NCBI RefSeq assembly: GCF_018130825.1
Contig: NZ_JAFCJS010000004.1
Location: forward strand, 434,001-498,000
Direction of reading: 5' to 3'
DNA from: Bradyrhizobium liaoningense
Lineage (GTDB): Bacteria > Pseudomonadota > Alphaproteobacteria > Rhizobiales > Xanthobacteraceae
Length of the DNA: 64,000 nucleotides
Positions 55,287 to 64,000 of the stretch are shown here, one piece after another. The notes under the pieces are model-generated. The model had not been told where the DNA came from. It did not search any database and saw only the letters and a list, made by a program, of their open reading frames with translations. Both the position numbers and the translations under genes were made by a program. Every line of letters begins with the position of its first letter. The stretch's first letter is position 1.

Positions 55287-56513
55287 ATGACTGCCGTTCG
55301 TTTTCAGGTTGTGGCCGTCTCGGCCGCCCTCGCATTGTGCACCGCGATGACGAGCCCGGTGCTGGCGCAAAAGAAATACGACAGCGGCGCTTCCGATTCC
55401 GAGATCAGAATAGGCAACATCATGCCCTATAGCGGGCCGGCCTCGGCCTACGCCGTGATCGGCAGGACCGAGGAAGCCTATTTCAACAAGATCAACGCCG
55501 AGGGCGGCATCAACGGCCGCAAGATCAAGTTCATCTCTTACGATGACGGCTATTCGCCGCCGAAGACGGTGGAGCAGGCGCGCAAGCTGGTCGAGAGCGA
55601 CGGAGTGCTGCTGATCTTCGGCTCGCTCGGTACCTCCACCAATGGTGCGATCCGCAAATACATGAACGAGAAGAAGGTCCCGCAATTGTTCGTGGCGAGC
55701 GGCGCCTCGAAATGGAACGACCCGAAGCAATATCCCTGGACCATGGGCTGGCAGCCGAGCTACGCGAGCGAAGCGCGCATCTACGCCAAGTACATCATGA
55801 AGGAGAAGCCGGACGCCAAGATCGGCGTGCTCTTTCAGAACGACGATTTCGGCAAGGACTATCTGAAGGGACTGAAGGAGGGCCTGGGGCCCAAGGCCGC
55901 GATGATCGTGTTGGAAGACAGCTACGACACCTCGGAGCCCGCGATCGACGAGCACGTCGTGAAACTGAAAGCCTCGGGCGCCGACGTCTTGATCAGCATC
56001 GCCACCCCGAAATTTGCAGCGCAAGCGATCAAGAAGGCGGCCGAGATCAACTGGCATCCGGTCCACATCATCTCCAACGTCTCGGCCTCGGTCGGCGGCG
56101 TGCTGGAGCCGGCGGGCCTCGAGATCTCGCAAGGCATCCTGTCGGCCACCTACACCAAGGACGGCTCCGATCCGCAATGGAATGCCGACGACGGCATGAA
56201 GAAGTTCTACAATTTCCTCGCGCAGTACGCGCCCAAGGCCAACAAGCTCGATGCCGGCGTGGTGTTCGGCTATGCCGCGGCCCAGACCATGGTGAAGGTG
56301 CTGCAGATGTGCGGCGACGATCTCACCCGCGAGAACGTCATGAAGCAGGCCGCCAGCATCAGGGATTTCGAGCCCGACACGCTGCTGCCGGGCATCAAGA
56401 TCAACACTGCGCCGGATAATTTCGCCCCGATCGAGCAGCTCCAGATGATGCGCTTCAAGGGCAGGAAATGGGAGCTGTTCGGCGACGTCATCTCGAGCGA
56501 GATCGGACATTGA
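55287..56513 (+). CDS. ABC transporter substrate-binding protein, LivK type (2)
   Basis: 408-residue paralogue of the previous gene (shared KKYDSGASDSEIRIGNIMPY, GGINGRKI, WTMGWQPSY, NDDFGKDYLKG). Signal peptide cut near VLAQ. Start at MTAVRF with GTAGGAG just upstream. A strong terminator lies between gene 1 and this one, so it probably has its own promoter or relies on read-through. It may extend the ligand range of the same permease. Confidence 0.9.
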   Translation: MTAVRFQVVAVSAALALCTAMTSPVLAQKKYDSGASDSEIRIGNIMPYSGPASAYAVIGRTEEAYFNKINAEGGINGRKIKFISYDDGYSPPKTVEQARKLVESDGVLLIFGSLGTSTNGAIRKYMNEKKVPQLFVASGASKWNDPKQYPWTMGWQPSYASEARIYAKYIMKEKPDAKIGVLFQNDDFGKDYLKGLKEGLGPKAAMIVLEDSYDTSEPAIDEHVVKLKASGADVLISIATPKFAAQAIKKAAEINWHPVHIISNVSASVGGVLEPAGLEISQGILSATYTKDGSDPQWNADDGMKKFYNFLAQYAPKANKLDAGVVFGYAAAQTMVKVLQMCGDDLTRENVMKQAASIRDFEPDTLLPGIKINTAPDNFAPIEQLQMMRFKGRKWELFGDVISSEIGH

Positions 56514-56828
56514 GCGCCGCAAGCGCGCAATTCAAAATAGCTCATGTTTCACAGAACAACTTCCGCGCAACGGATTGAGCGGCGCATCCATCTCGCACGC
56601 CGGAATATTCCCCATCGTCTCGAAAAAAGAGCGTCCCGCTGCGACAGCTGACTTTGACCAATCGCTGAAGATGTAGCCTCGATCGACTAAAGACGAAGCC
56701 CCTGCGGCCTTGCCGCAGGGGCTTTTCCTTGAAGCTCCCGGACAAATCGTATTGAATTGCGGCAGCGTTACCAAGAACAATCAAGCCAAGAAAAGGGACG
56801 CACACATCAAGAAAATAGGGAGATAGGA
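56514..56828. other. 315-base gap between binding proteins 2 and 3
   Basis: Holds a terminator at 56696-56728 about 180 bases after the stop of binding protein 2. The first 180 bases show no gene or known motif; a promoter for binding protein 3 would have to lie after the terminator. Confidence 0.5.
56696..56728 (+). terminator. rho-independent terminator before binding protein 3
   Basis: AAGCCCCTGCGG / CCGCAGGGGCTT, 12-base perfect stem, 5-base loop, then TTCC. Confidence 0.85.
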
Positions 56829-58058
56829 ATGCCCGCTGTCACCGGCAAGCTTGCGGCCGCGTCACTGGCGCTCGCGCTCATTGCGGCCTCGGCCTCCACT
56901 GCATCGGCCCAGAAGAAATACGATACCGGCGCCACCGACACCGAAATCAAGATCGGCAACATCATGCCCTACAGCGGACCGGCCTCCGCCTACGGCATCA
57001 TCGGGCGGACCGAAGCCGCCTATTTCAAGAAGATCAATGACGAGGGCGGCATCAACGGCCGCAAGATCAATTTCGTTTCCTACGACGACGCCTATTCGCC
57101 GCCGAAGACGGTGGAGCAGGCGCGCAAGCTGGTCGAAAGCGACGAGGTGCTGTTCATCTTCAACTCGCTCGGCACGCCGCCGAACTCGGCGATCCAGAAA
57201 TACATGAATTCGAAGAAGGTGCCGCAGCTGTTCGTCGCCACCGGCGCCACCAAGTGGAACGATCCGCAGAACTTCCCGTGGACGATGGGCTGGCAGCCCA
57301 ATTACCAGAGCGAGACGCAGATCTACGCGAAATACATCCTGAAGACCATGCCGAACGCCAAGATCGGCGTCCTTTACCAGAACGACGATTACGGCAAGGA
57401 CTACCTCAAGGGCCTGAAGGACGGCCTCGGCGCCAAGGGCGCAAGCATGATCGTGCTGGAGGAAAGCTACGAGACTTCAGAGCCGACCATCGACAATCAC
57501 ATCGTCAAGCTGAAGGCGACCGGTGCCGACGTCTTCATCAACATCACCACGCCGAAGTTCGCGGCACAGGCGATCAAGAAGATCTCCGAAATCGGCTGGA
57601 AACCGACTCACTTCCTCAACAACGTCTCGGCCTCGGTCGGCAGCGTGATCAAGCCCGCCGGCTTCGAGAACTCTCAGGACATCATCTCGGCCGCCTATCT
57701 GAAGGACGTTTCCGATCCGCAGTGGAAGGACGACGCCGGCATGAAGGGCTTCCTTGACTTCATGACGAAATACTTCCCGGAGGGCGACAAGCTCGACGGC
57801 GGCACCATCGTCGGCTACGGCGTGGCACAGACGCTGGTCGAAGTGCTGAAGAAGTGCGGCGACAATCTCACGCGCGAGAACGTCATGAAGCAGGCGGCGA
57901 GCCTGAAGGATTTCCGCACCGAAGTGCTGCTGCCCGGCATCAAGGTCAACACCGGCGCCAACGACTTCGCACCGATCAGTTCGCTCCAGCTCATGAAGTT
58001 CAAGGGCGACAAATGGGATCTGTTCGGCGACGTGATCAGCGCCGACGCCGGCGGCTAG
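56829..58058 (+). CDS. ABC transporter substrate-binding protein, LivK type (3)
   Basis: 409-residue third paralogue (KKYDTGATDTEIKIGNIMPY, GGINGRKINF, WTMGWQPNY, NDDYGKDYLKG). Signal peptide MPAVTGKLAAASLALALI, cut near ASAQ. Start chosen for GGGAGATAGGA upstream. It is closer to copy 1 in the ligand-facing loops (ATGATKWNDP) than copy 2 (ASGASKWNDP). It has terminators on both sides and so may be regulated on its own. Confidence 0.9.
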   Translation: MPAVTGKLAAASLALALIAASASTASAQKKYDTGATDTEIKIGNIMPYSGPASAYGIIGRTEAAYFKKINDEGGINGRKINFVSYDDAYSPPKTVEQARKLVESDEVLFIFNSLGTPPNSAIQKYMNSKKVPQLFVATGATKWNDPQNFPWTMGWQPNYQSETQIYAKYILKTMPNAKIGVLYQNDDYGKDYLKGLKDGLGAKGASMIVLEESYETSEPTIDNHIVKLKATGADVFINITTPKFAAQAIKKISEIGWKPTHFLNNVSASVGSVIKPAGFENSQDIISAAYLKDVSDPQWKDDAGMKGFLDFMTKYFPEGDKLDGGTIVGYGVAQTLVEVLKKCGDNLTRENVMKQAASLKDFRTEVLLPGIKVNTGANDFAPISSLQLMKFKGDKWDLFGDVISADAGG

Positions 58059-58080
58059 CCGCAAGAAAGCACGCAAAGCA

Positions 58081-58116
58081 AGCCCCCTGCGGCCTCACGC
58101 AGGGGGCTTTTGTTTT
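58081..58116 (+). terminator. rho-independent terminator after binding protein 3
   Basis: AGCCCCCTGCG / CGCAGGGGGCT, 11-base stem, 6-base loop, then TTTGTTTT. Confidence 0.88.
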
Positions 58117-58247
58117 CCCTTCCGATTATGATCACGCGATTGCACAATCGAATGACAGGAAAGCCTGCTTACGCTTTTGCGCCTGATGCGGTAGGCATGT
58201 GACTGGCGCTCGCCGCCGATCTCTCCTGTTCGCCGAAGGCCTTCGTC

Positions 58248-59531
58248 ATGACCGACCGCCGTCCGCTGCTCCGCGCACTCTACGACGCCGCCGTTGCCGC
58301 CGCCCATCCGAATACAATTCTGGCGCCGCATTTGCGGCCAGCGCCCAAGGGACGCGTGATCTGCCTTGCCGCCGGCAAGGGCGCCGGCGCAATGGCCGCG
58401 GCCGCGGAGCGGCATTATCTCGACACGCTGAAACTCGCGCCGGAGCGGCTGGTCGGCATCGCCACCACGCGCCATGGCTATGGCGTGCCGACGCGCCGCA
58501 TCCGCGTGGTCGAGGCCGGCCATCCCGTACCTGACGAGGCCGGCCTGAAGGGCGCCGCCGACACGCTCGCGCTCGCAGGCGAGGCCGGTCCCGACGATCT
58601 CTTGCTGGTGCTGCTCACCGGCGGCGGCTCGGCGAACTGGATCGCGCCCGTGGACGGCATCAGCTTCGCGCAGAAGCAGGCGGTCAACAAGGCGCTGCTG
58701 CGCTCGGGCGCGCCGATCGGCGAGATGAACGTCGTGCGCAAGCACCTTTCGCGGATCAAGGGCGGGCGGCTCGCGCGCGCCGGCAGGAACGCGGCCGAGA
58801 TCGTCACGCTCGCGATCTCCGACGTGCCGCATGACGATCCTTCCGCGATCGCCTCCGGTCCCACTGTACCCGATCCGACCACGCTGGCCGACGCGCGCGC
58901 GATCGTCGCGAAGTACCGGCTCGACGTCGACGATGCCGTGCGCCGCGCGCTCGACGATCCCAATAACGAGAGCTGCAAGCCCGGCGATGCCGCCTTTGCG
59001 CGGGCGTCGTTCGAATTGATCGCGCGGCCCAAGCAATCGCTCGACGCCGCGGTGAAGCTTGCCAAGGACGCCGGCTACGAGACCATCGATCTCGGCGCCG
59101 ATCTCGAAGGCGAGGCGCGCGAGGTCGCGGCCAATCATGCGAAGCTGGCGCTGCAGGCGCGCGTGCAGGGCAAGCGCATCGCGATCCTCTCCGGCGGCGA
59201 GCTCACGGTGACCGTGCGCGGCAATGGGCGCGGCGGGCCGAACCAGGAATACGCGCTGGCGCTCGCGGAGCTGTTGAAGGATACGCCCGATATCTCGGCA
59301 CTCGCCGGCGACACCGACGGCGCCGATGGCGGCGCCGGCCACCCGACCGACCCCGCCGGCGCGCTGATCGACGCTGCGACCTTTGCGAAGATGAAGGCGC
59401 ACGGGCTGCAGCCGCAGGCCTATCTCGACAACAACGACGCGACGACGTTCTTCGAGGCCACGGGCGATCTGCTGCAGCCGGGCCCGACGCTGACGAACGT
59501 GAATGATATCCGGGTGATTTTGGTGGATTGA
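58248..59531 (+). CDS. glycerate 2-kinase, MOFRL/TtuD family
   Basis: 427-residue enzyme that phosphorylates D-glycerate to 2-phosphoglycerate, linking glyoxylate, tartrate or hydroxypyruvate metabolism to glycolysis. The N-terminal DUF4147 domain shows LAAGKGAGAM and LLTGGGSANW; the C-terminal MOFRL domain has ILSGGELTVTVRGNGRGGPNQEYAL and the catalytic-region GDTDGADG. Length is normal. It stands alone between terminator and repeat, with no glyoxylate genes in view. Confidence 0.92.
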   Translation: MTDRRPLLRALYDAAVAAAHPNTILAPHLRPAPKGRVICLAAGKGAGAMAAAAERHYLDTLKLAPERLVGIATTRHGYGVPTRRIRVVEAGHPVPDEAGLKGAADTLALAGEAGPDDLLLVLLTGGGSANWIAPVDGISFAQKQAVNKALLRSGAPIGEMNVVRKHLSRIKGGRLARAGRNAAEIVTLAISDVPHDDPSAIASGPTVPDPTTLADARAIVAKYRLDVDDAVRRALDDPNNESCKPGDAAFARASFELIARPKQSLDAAVKLAKDAGYETIDLGADLEGEAREVAANHAKLALQARVQGKRIAILSGGELTVTVRGNGRGGPNQEYALALAELLKDTPDISALAGDTDGADGGAGHPTDPAGALIDAATFAKMKAHGLQPQAYLDNNDATTFFEATGDLLQPGPTLTNVNDIRVILVD

Positions 59532-59540
59532 GGCGCCCTT

Positions 59541-59697
59541 ACCCTCCCCTGGAGGGGGAGGGTCGATCGCGCGAAGCGCGAGCGGGGTGGGGTGATCTCT
59601 CCATTCGGGCAGTGTTCGCGAGGAGAGACCGTCACCCCACCCCGCTACGCATTTCGCTTCGCTCATGCGCAGCGACCCTCCCCCTCCAGGGGAGGGG
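59541..59697. repeat. long palindrome, CCCTCCCCTGGAGGGGGAGGG family
   Basis: ACCCTCCCCTGGAGGGGGAG and its complement at the ends, GGGGTGGGGTGA / TCACCCCACCCC inside; lies between convergent genes. Confidence 0.8.
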
Positions 59698-59702
59698 CAG
59701 GC

Positions 59703-60224
59703 TCAAAACTCGTTGGCGATCTTCGAGAGCATCCCGATCAGAGCTTCGCGGTTGGCCTGGCCGAGCAGATCGTTCAGCCGCGCCTCGTGCTTGGTGGCGA
59801 CGAGCTTCTTCGCCCGGGCCAGCACGGCCTTGCCCTTGTCGGTCAAGACCAGGATGTGCGAGCGGCGGTCGTTGGTGGAGCGGATCCGCGCGCAAAGGTC
59901 GCGGCTTTCGAGATTGTCGAGCATGGCCACGAAGTTGGGCCTGAGGATGCCGAGGGTGGAGGCGATCTCGGTCTGGTTACGGCCCGGGTTCTTCTCCACC
60001 AGCAGCAGCACGGAGAACTGCGCCGGCGTCAGCTGGAGCGAGGCCATGCAGCGCAAAAAGTTCTCGAACACCTTGAGCTGTGCCCGCTTCAGGACATAGC
60101 CGAGCTGTTCGGACAACTCGCCTAGCTGGAGGGCTTCGGCCAGCGGCTCGCCAATGTCCTTGCGGCCCTTGGCCGCGTCGGCAGGCTTTTCGGAAGACTT
60201 TTCAGCGGTTTTGGAAACGGTCAT
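59703..60224 (-). CDS. MarR family transcriptional regulator
   Basis: 173-residue dimeric winged-helix regulator. A polar N-terminal tail of about 35 residues precedes the core; LTPAQFSVLLLVEKNPGRNQTEIASTLGILRPNFVAMLDNLESRDL is the winged helix and STNDRRSHILVLTDKG the wing. Divergent from an ABC transporter operon with a perfect inverted repeat in the gap. MarR proteins with transporters for aromatic or fatty acids usually respond to the substrate or its CoA ester. Confidence 0.9.
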   Translation of the reverse strand: MTVSKTAEKSSEKPADAAKGRKDIGEPLAEALQLGELSEQLGYVLKRAQLKVFENFLRCMASLQLTPAQFSVLLLVEKNPGRNQTEIASTLGILRPNFVAMLDNLESRDLCARIRSTNDRRSHILVLTDKGKAVLARAKKLVATKHEARLNDLLGQANREALIGMLSKIANEF

Positions 60225-60282
60225 CGCCTCGTGCTCGTAATCCCGCTAAGTTCGGGACGGGTCGTTCCTCACCCTTGATGTT

Positions 60283-60316
60283 ATATTTGATAATTGTTAT
60301 GGACCATATCAAATAT
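60283..60316. promoter_or_regulatory. inverted repeat, probable MarR operator
   Basis: ATATTTGATA and TATCAAATAT are perfect 10-base inverted arms separated by 14 bases, in the AT-rich middle of the gap between the MarR gene and the transporter genes. Confidence 0.6.
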
Positions 60317-60401
60317 CGTCAGCGTATTTCAATGGCTGTGAGGGGACCATCCACCGCAATTGCGGAGGCCGGTCCCCGATCTTGAGGGGGAGCGTCCGGT
60401 C

Positions 60402-61442
60402 TTGAACACCACTATCATGCTGTTCCTGGTGCAGGACGGCATCACCAATGGCGCAATCTACGCGCTGCTCGGCCTGGCGCTGGTGCTGGTGTTCGCCGTC
60501 ACCCGCGTCATCCTCATTCCCCAGGGCGAATTCGTCACCTACGGCGCGCTGACCTACGCCTCGCTGGCGGCCGGCCAGATGCCGGGAACGGCGAAGCTCG
60601 CGCTGGCCCTCGGCATCGGCGCCTTCGCCTTCGACCTGTTCGTGGCGCGCAAGGCGCTGCACGGGCGGCTGGTCGTCCGCAGCTTCGTCACCAACATCGT
60701 GCTGCCTTCCATCGTGCTGGCGCTGACCATCTATTTCGCCGCCCAGAAGCCGCCGGTCGCCATCTGCATCGCGCTGTCGCTGGTGATCGTCGCCATGATC
60801 GGCCTTTATCTCTACCGCATCGCCTTCCAGCCGCTGGCGCACACCTCCGTGCTGGTGCTGCTGATCGCCTCCGTCGGCGTGCACCTCGCGCTGCAGGGCC
60901 TCGGCCTGTTGTTCTTCGGCGCCGAAGGCCAGCGCGGGCCTGCCGTGCTGTCCGGCGCCTTCACCGCCGGCGCGCTGCGCTTCACCGGCCAGAGCATCAC
61001 CGTCTACGCCATCACCATCGCCTTCATCGTCGGGCTCTGGCTGTTCTTCGGCCTGACGCTCTACGGCAAGGCGCTGCGCGCGACCGCGGTGAACCGGCTC
61101 GGCGCGCGGCTTGCCGGCATCCGCACCACGCTGTCGGGGCAGATCGCGTTCCTGCTGGCCTCGGTCATCGGCGCGCTGTCGGGCATCATGATCGTGCCGA
61201 TCACGACGCTCTACTATGACTCGGGCTTCCTGATCGGCCTGAAAGGCTTCGTTGCCGCGATCATCGGCGGCCTCGTCAGCTATCCCCTCACCGCCGTGGC
61301 GGCGCTGGTCGTCGGCATCGTCGAGGCGTTCTCGTCCTTCTATGCCTCCAACTACAAGGAGGTGATCGTCTTCATGCTGCTGATCCCCGTGCTGCTGCTG
61401 CGCTCGCTCGCCGCGCCCGCGGTCGAGGAAGAGAAGGACTGA
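60402..61442 (+). CDS. branched-chain amino acid-type ABC permease, LivH type
   Basis: 346-residue inner-membrane permease. GAIYALLGLALVLVFAVTRVILIPQGEFVTYGAL is the LivH start, TLYGKALRATAVNRLGARLAGI the coupling loop. The start is uncertain: TTG at 60402 has GGGGGAG upstream, ATG at 60417 is five codons later. First gene of a second transporter unit, divergent from the MarR regulator and 7 bases before the fused gene. Confidence 0.88.
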   Translation: MNTTIMLFLVQDGITNGAIYALLGLALVLVFAVTRVILIPQGEFVTYGALTYASLAAGQMPGTAKLALALGIGAFAFDLFVARKALHGRLVVRSFVTNIVLPSIVLALTIYFAAQKPPVAICIALSLVIVAMIGLYLYRIAFQPLAHTSVLVLLIASVGVHLALQGLGLLFFGAEGQRGPAVLSGAFTAGALRFTGQSITVYAITIAFIVGLWLFFGLTLYGKALRATAVNRLGARLAGIRTTLSGQIAFLLASVIGALSGIMIVPITTLYYDSGFLIGLKGFVAAIIGGLVSYPLTAVAALVVGIVEAFSSFYASNYKEVIVFMLLIPVLLLRSLAAPAVEEEKD

Positions 61443-61449
61443 CGCCAAG

Positions 61450-63219
61450 ATGCAGAGCCGGCTTCCCATCCTCGTCTTCGCACTCGTCATGGCGGCGATC
61501 CCGTTTGTCCCGGGCATGCCGCCGTTCTGGATCGTGCTGCTCGACAATATCGGCCTTGCCGCGCTGGTCGCGATGGGCCTCGTGCTGCTGACCGGCGTCG
61601 GCGGCCTCACCTCGTTCGGGCAGGCCGCCTTTGTCGGCTTCGGCGCCTACACCACCGCAGTGCTCTCGACGGCCTACGGCCTGTCGCCCTGGCTGACGCT
61701 GCCGCTGTCGCTCGTGGTCAGCGGATCGCTGGCGGTGCTGCTCGGGCTGATCACGGTCCGCCTGTCGGGCCATTATCTGCCGCTCGGCACGCTCGCCTGG
61801 GGGTTGGGGCTGTTCTACCTCTTCAGCAAGCTGGAGTTCTTAGGGCGCAACGACGGCATCTCGGCGATCCCGCCGCTGTCGATCGGCACGTTCAAGATGC
61901 TCTCGCCCGGCTCGATCTATTACGCGATCTGGGTCGCTGTGATCCTCTCGGCTCTGCTCACGATGAACCTGCTGGACTCCCGCACCGGCCGCGCCATCCG
62001 CGCGCTGCGGCGCGGCCATGTCGCCGCGGAAGCCTTCGGCGTGCACACGCCGCGGGCCAAGCTGCTGGTGTTCATCCATGCCGCGGTGCTGGCCGGGCTT
62101 TCGGGGTGGCTCTACGCGCATCTTCAGCGCGCGGTGAACCCGACGCCGTTCGGCGCGCATATGGGCATCGAATATCTCTTCATCGCGGTGGTCGGCGGCG
62201 CCGGCTATGTCTGGGGCGGCGTGCTCGGCGCGGCGATCGTCGTGATCCTGAAAGAGGTGCTGCAAAGCTATCTGCCGCTGATCCTGCCCGGCTCCGGCCA
62301 GGTCGAGACCATCGTGTTCGGCATCATGCTGGTGGCGCTGCTGCAGCTCGCCCCCGGCGGCCTCTGGCCCTGGCTGATCTCCTTCCTGCCCGAGCGCACC
62401 AGCGGCAAGAAGCCCGACACCTCGCTGAAGCTCGAGCAGCGCAGCCGCGCGCCCGCCGAGGCCGGCGTGCTGCTTCAGGTCGAAAAAGCGCGCAAGCAAT
62501 TCGGCGGCGTGGTCGCGGTCAACAACGTCTCCTTCGACGTCCAGGCCAAGGAGATCGTCGCGCTGATCGGGCCGAACGGCGCCGGCAAGAGCACAACCTT
62601 CAACCTGATCACCGGCGTGCTGTCGGCCACATCAGGCTCGATCTCGGTGCTCGGCAAGAAGGTCGACAAGGCGCCGCCGCAGGAGATCGTCAAGCTCGGC
62701 ATCAGCAGGACCTTCCAGCACGTCAAGCTGGTCCCCGACATGACGGTGCTGGAGAACGTCGCGATCGGCGCGCATCTGCGCGGCCATTCCGGCCCCATCG
62801 CGTCGATGCTGCGGCTCGACCGCGCTGACGAAGCCAAGCTGCTCGCGGAAGCCGCACGGCAGATCGAGCGCGTCGGCCTCGCCGAGCAGATGCATCAGCT
62901 CGCAGGTTCGCTCTCGCTGGGCCAGCAGCGCATCGTCGAGATCGCCCGCGCGCTCTGCGTCGATCCGATGCTGCTGCTGCTCGACGAGCCGGCCGCGGGC
63001 CTGCGCCACATGGAGAAGCAGCGCCTCGCCGCGCTGCTCCGCGAGCTCCGCGACGGCGGCATGTCCGTCCTTTTGGTCGAGCACGACATGGGTTTCGTGA
63101 TGAACCTCGCCGACCGCATCGTGGTGCTCGATTTCGGCACCAAGATCGCGGAAGGCACGCCCGCGACGATCAAGACCAATCCCGAAGTGATCAAGGCCTA
63201 TCTCGGAGTGGCGGCATGA
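61450..63219 (+). CDS. fused LivM-type permease and LivG-type ATPase
   Basis: 589-residue fusion. Residues about 1-310 are a LivM-like permease (LTGVGGLTSFGQAAFVGFGAYTTAV, loop SRTGRAIRALRRGHVAAEAFGV). After a linker near 315-340, residues 340-589 are a LivG-like ATPase with Walker A GPNGAGKST, signature LSLGQQRIVEIARAL, Walker B LLLLDEPAAG and the switch His in VEHDMG. These are usually two genes; fusion keeps channel and motor in equal number. Its end overlaps the next gene by 4 bases. Confidence 0.93.
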   Translation: MQSRLPILVFALVMAAIPFVPGMPPFWIVLLDNIGLAALVAMGLVLLTGVGGLTSFGQAAFVGFGAYTTAVLSTAYGLSPWLTLPLSLVVSGSLAVLLGLITVRLSGHYLPLGTLAWGLGLFYLFSKLEFLGRNDGISAIPPLSIGTFKMLSPGSIYYAIWVAVILSALLTMNLLDSRTGRAIRALRRGHVAAEAFGVHTPRAKLLVFIHAAVLAGLSGWLYAHLQRAVNPTPFGAHMGIEYLFIAVVGGAGYVWGGVLGAAIVVILKEVLQSYLPLILPGSGQVETIVFGIMLVALLQLAPGGLWPWLISFLPERTSGKKPDTSLKLEQRSRAPAEAGVLLQVEKARKQFGGVVAVNNVSFDVQAKEIVALIGPNGAGKSTTFNLITGVLSATSGSISVLGKKVDKAPPQEIVKLGISRTFQHVKLVPDMTVLENVAIGAHLRGHSGPIASMLRLDRADEAKLLAEAARQIERVGLAEQMHQLAGSLSLGQQRIVEIARALCVDPMLLLLDEPAAGLRHMEKQRLAALLRELRDGGMSVLLVEHDMGFVMNLADRIVVLDFGTKIAEGTPATIKTNPEVIKAYLGVAA

Positions 63220-63947
63220 GCGCGCTGTTGTCCGTCACCGATGCCCACGTCGCCTATGGCAAGGTCGAGGCCGTGCGCTCGGTCTCGCTGGAGGTCGGCG
63301 CCAACCAGATCGTCACCATCGTCGGCGCCAACGGCGCCGGCAAGACCACGCTGCTCTCGGCCATCATGGGCATCCTGCCACTGAAGGGCCGCGTCGCCTT
63401 TGCCGGGCAGGATCTCGCCCGGCTCGACATCGAGGATCGCGTCGCGATGGGCCTCGGCCTCGTCCCCGAGCACCGCGAATTGTTCGTGACCATGAATGTC
63501 GAGGACAATCTCGAGCTCGGCGCCTTCCGCATCGAGCGGAGCCGGGCGAAGTCCTCGATCGAGCGGGTCTATGCGCTGTTTCCGCGGCTCAAGGAGCGGC
63601 GCAAGCAGCTCGCCGGCACGCTCTCCGGCGGCGAGCAGCAGATGCTGGCGATGGGCCGCGCGCTGATGGGCGAGCCGAAGCTCCTGATGCTGGACGAGCC
63701 GAGCCTAGGCCTCGCCCCGATCATCGTCGCCGACATCTTCCGCATCATCACCGAGCTCCGCGCCGCCGGCGTCTCCGTGCTGCTGGTCGAGCAGAACGCG
63801 CAGGCCGCGCTGAAGATCGCGGACCAGGCCTATGTGATGGAGCTCGGCGAGTTCGTGCTCAGCGGCAAGGCCAGCGACATCGCCGCGAACGAGCGGGTTG
63901 CGGCGAGCTATCTCGGCTTCCAGCACGAAGGCGCGAGCGTGATCTGA
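63216..63947 (+). CDS. ABC transporter ATP-binding protein, LivF type
   Basis: 243-residue ATPase: Walker A GANGAGKTT, signature LSGGEQQMLAMGRAL, Walker B LMLDEPSLGLAP, switch VEQNAQ. ATGA overlap with the fused permease-ATPase. Third gene of the MarR-linked transporter. No binding-protein gene is seen up to the window end, so the unit is incomplete here or borrows one elsewhere. Confidence 0.93.
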   Translation: MSALLSVTDAHVAYGKVEAVRSVSLEVGANQIVTIVGANGAGKTTLLSAIMGILPLKGRVAFAGQDLARLDIEDRVAMGLGLVPEHRELFVTMNVEDNLELGAFRIERSRAKSSIERVYALFPRLKERRKQLAGTLSGGEQQMLAMGRALMGEPKLLMLDEPSLGLAPIIVADIFRIITELRAAGVSVLLVEQNAQAALKIADQAYVMELGEFVLSGKASDIAANERVAASYLGFQHEGASVI

Positions 63948-63955
63948 TTTCTCTT

Positions 63956-64000
63956 ACCCTCCCCTGGAGGGGGAGGGTCGCTTCGCATGGAGCGAAGCGA
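63956..64000. repeat. long palindrome, CCCTCCCCTGGAGGGGGAGGG family (cut by window end)
   Basis: Begins ACCCTCCCCTGGAGGGGGAG as at 24940 and 59541; the right half lies beyond the window. Confidence 0.7.

Overview
The window looks like a piece of a Bradyrhizobium chromosome (japonicum/diazoefficiens-like). Support comes from the high GC content, the phyR / nepR-ecfG general stress locus, two DUF3551 genes, a pimFABCD-type dicarboxylate beta-oxidation operon, many acyl-CoA ligases and dehydrogenases, and numerous long imperfect palindromes between genes that are typical of this genus. I see no rRNA, tRNA, CRISPR array, phage or insertion sequence. The species call is inference.

Layout. 1-3.8 kb: end of a MATE exporter, a secreted DUF2147 protein, a DUF3095 cyclase-like protein, and a ribbon-helix-helix protein preceded by a FixK/FNR-type box. 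3.9-8.2 kb (minus strand): an SDR reductase, an adenylate-forming ligase and a free-standing acyl carrier protein that overlap each other, then a FATP-like acyl-CoA synthetase. 8.4-15.4 kb: an orphan Bug-type binding protein, an SGNH hydrolase whose 3' end runs into a repeat, two DUF3551 proteins, htpG with a sigma-32-like promoter, a SnoaL-like protein and a secreted protein with two TonB-C-like domains. 15.5-17.3 kb: phyR divergent from nepR-ecfG.

17.3-29.7 kb: a nitroreductase and a catabolic regulon. A TetR regulator heads a minus-strand run of SDR, enoyl-CoA hydratase-like protein, feruloyl-CoA synthase-like ligase and three acyl-CoA dehydrogenases; a thiolase and another ligase diverge from it. 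The set would activate and beta-oxidise an unknown, perhaps aryl-alkanoic, acid. 29.8-33.7 kb: an alkyltransferase for DNA repair, twin alpha/beta hydrolases, and an ECF41 sigma factor divergent from an AhpD/CMD-family gene. Between those last two lies a symmetric pair of ECF41-type promoters, which I consider the most striking signal in the window.

33.8-41.6 kb: an M20 carboxypeptidase, a GntR regulator with a perfect 20-bp operator-like palindrome, a phytanoyl-CoA-dioxygenase-like enzyme, an SAF-domain dehydrogenase, and two near-identical TRAP binding proteins without membrane subunits. 41.7-49.4 kb: pimFABCD on the minus strand. 49.5-58 kb: a divergent IclR regulator, then a branched-chain-amino-acid-type ABC transporter (ATPases, permeases) followed by three paralogous binding-protein genes, each with a terminator. 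58.2-64 kb: a glycerate 2-kinase, a MarR regulator, and a second ABC transporter of the same class with a fused permease-ATPase and no binding protein in view. The window thus mainly holds uptake and CoA-dependent degradation of organic acids, interrupted by stress-response regulators.
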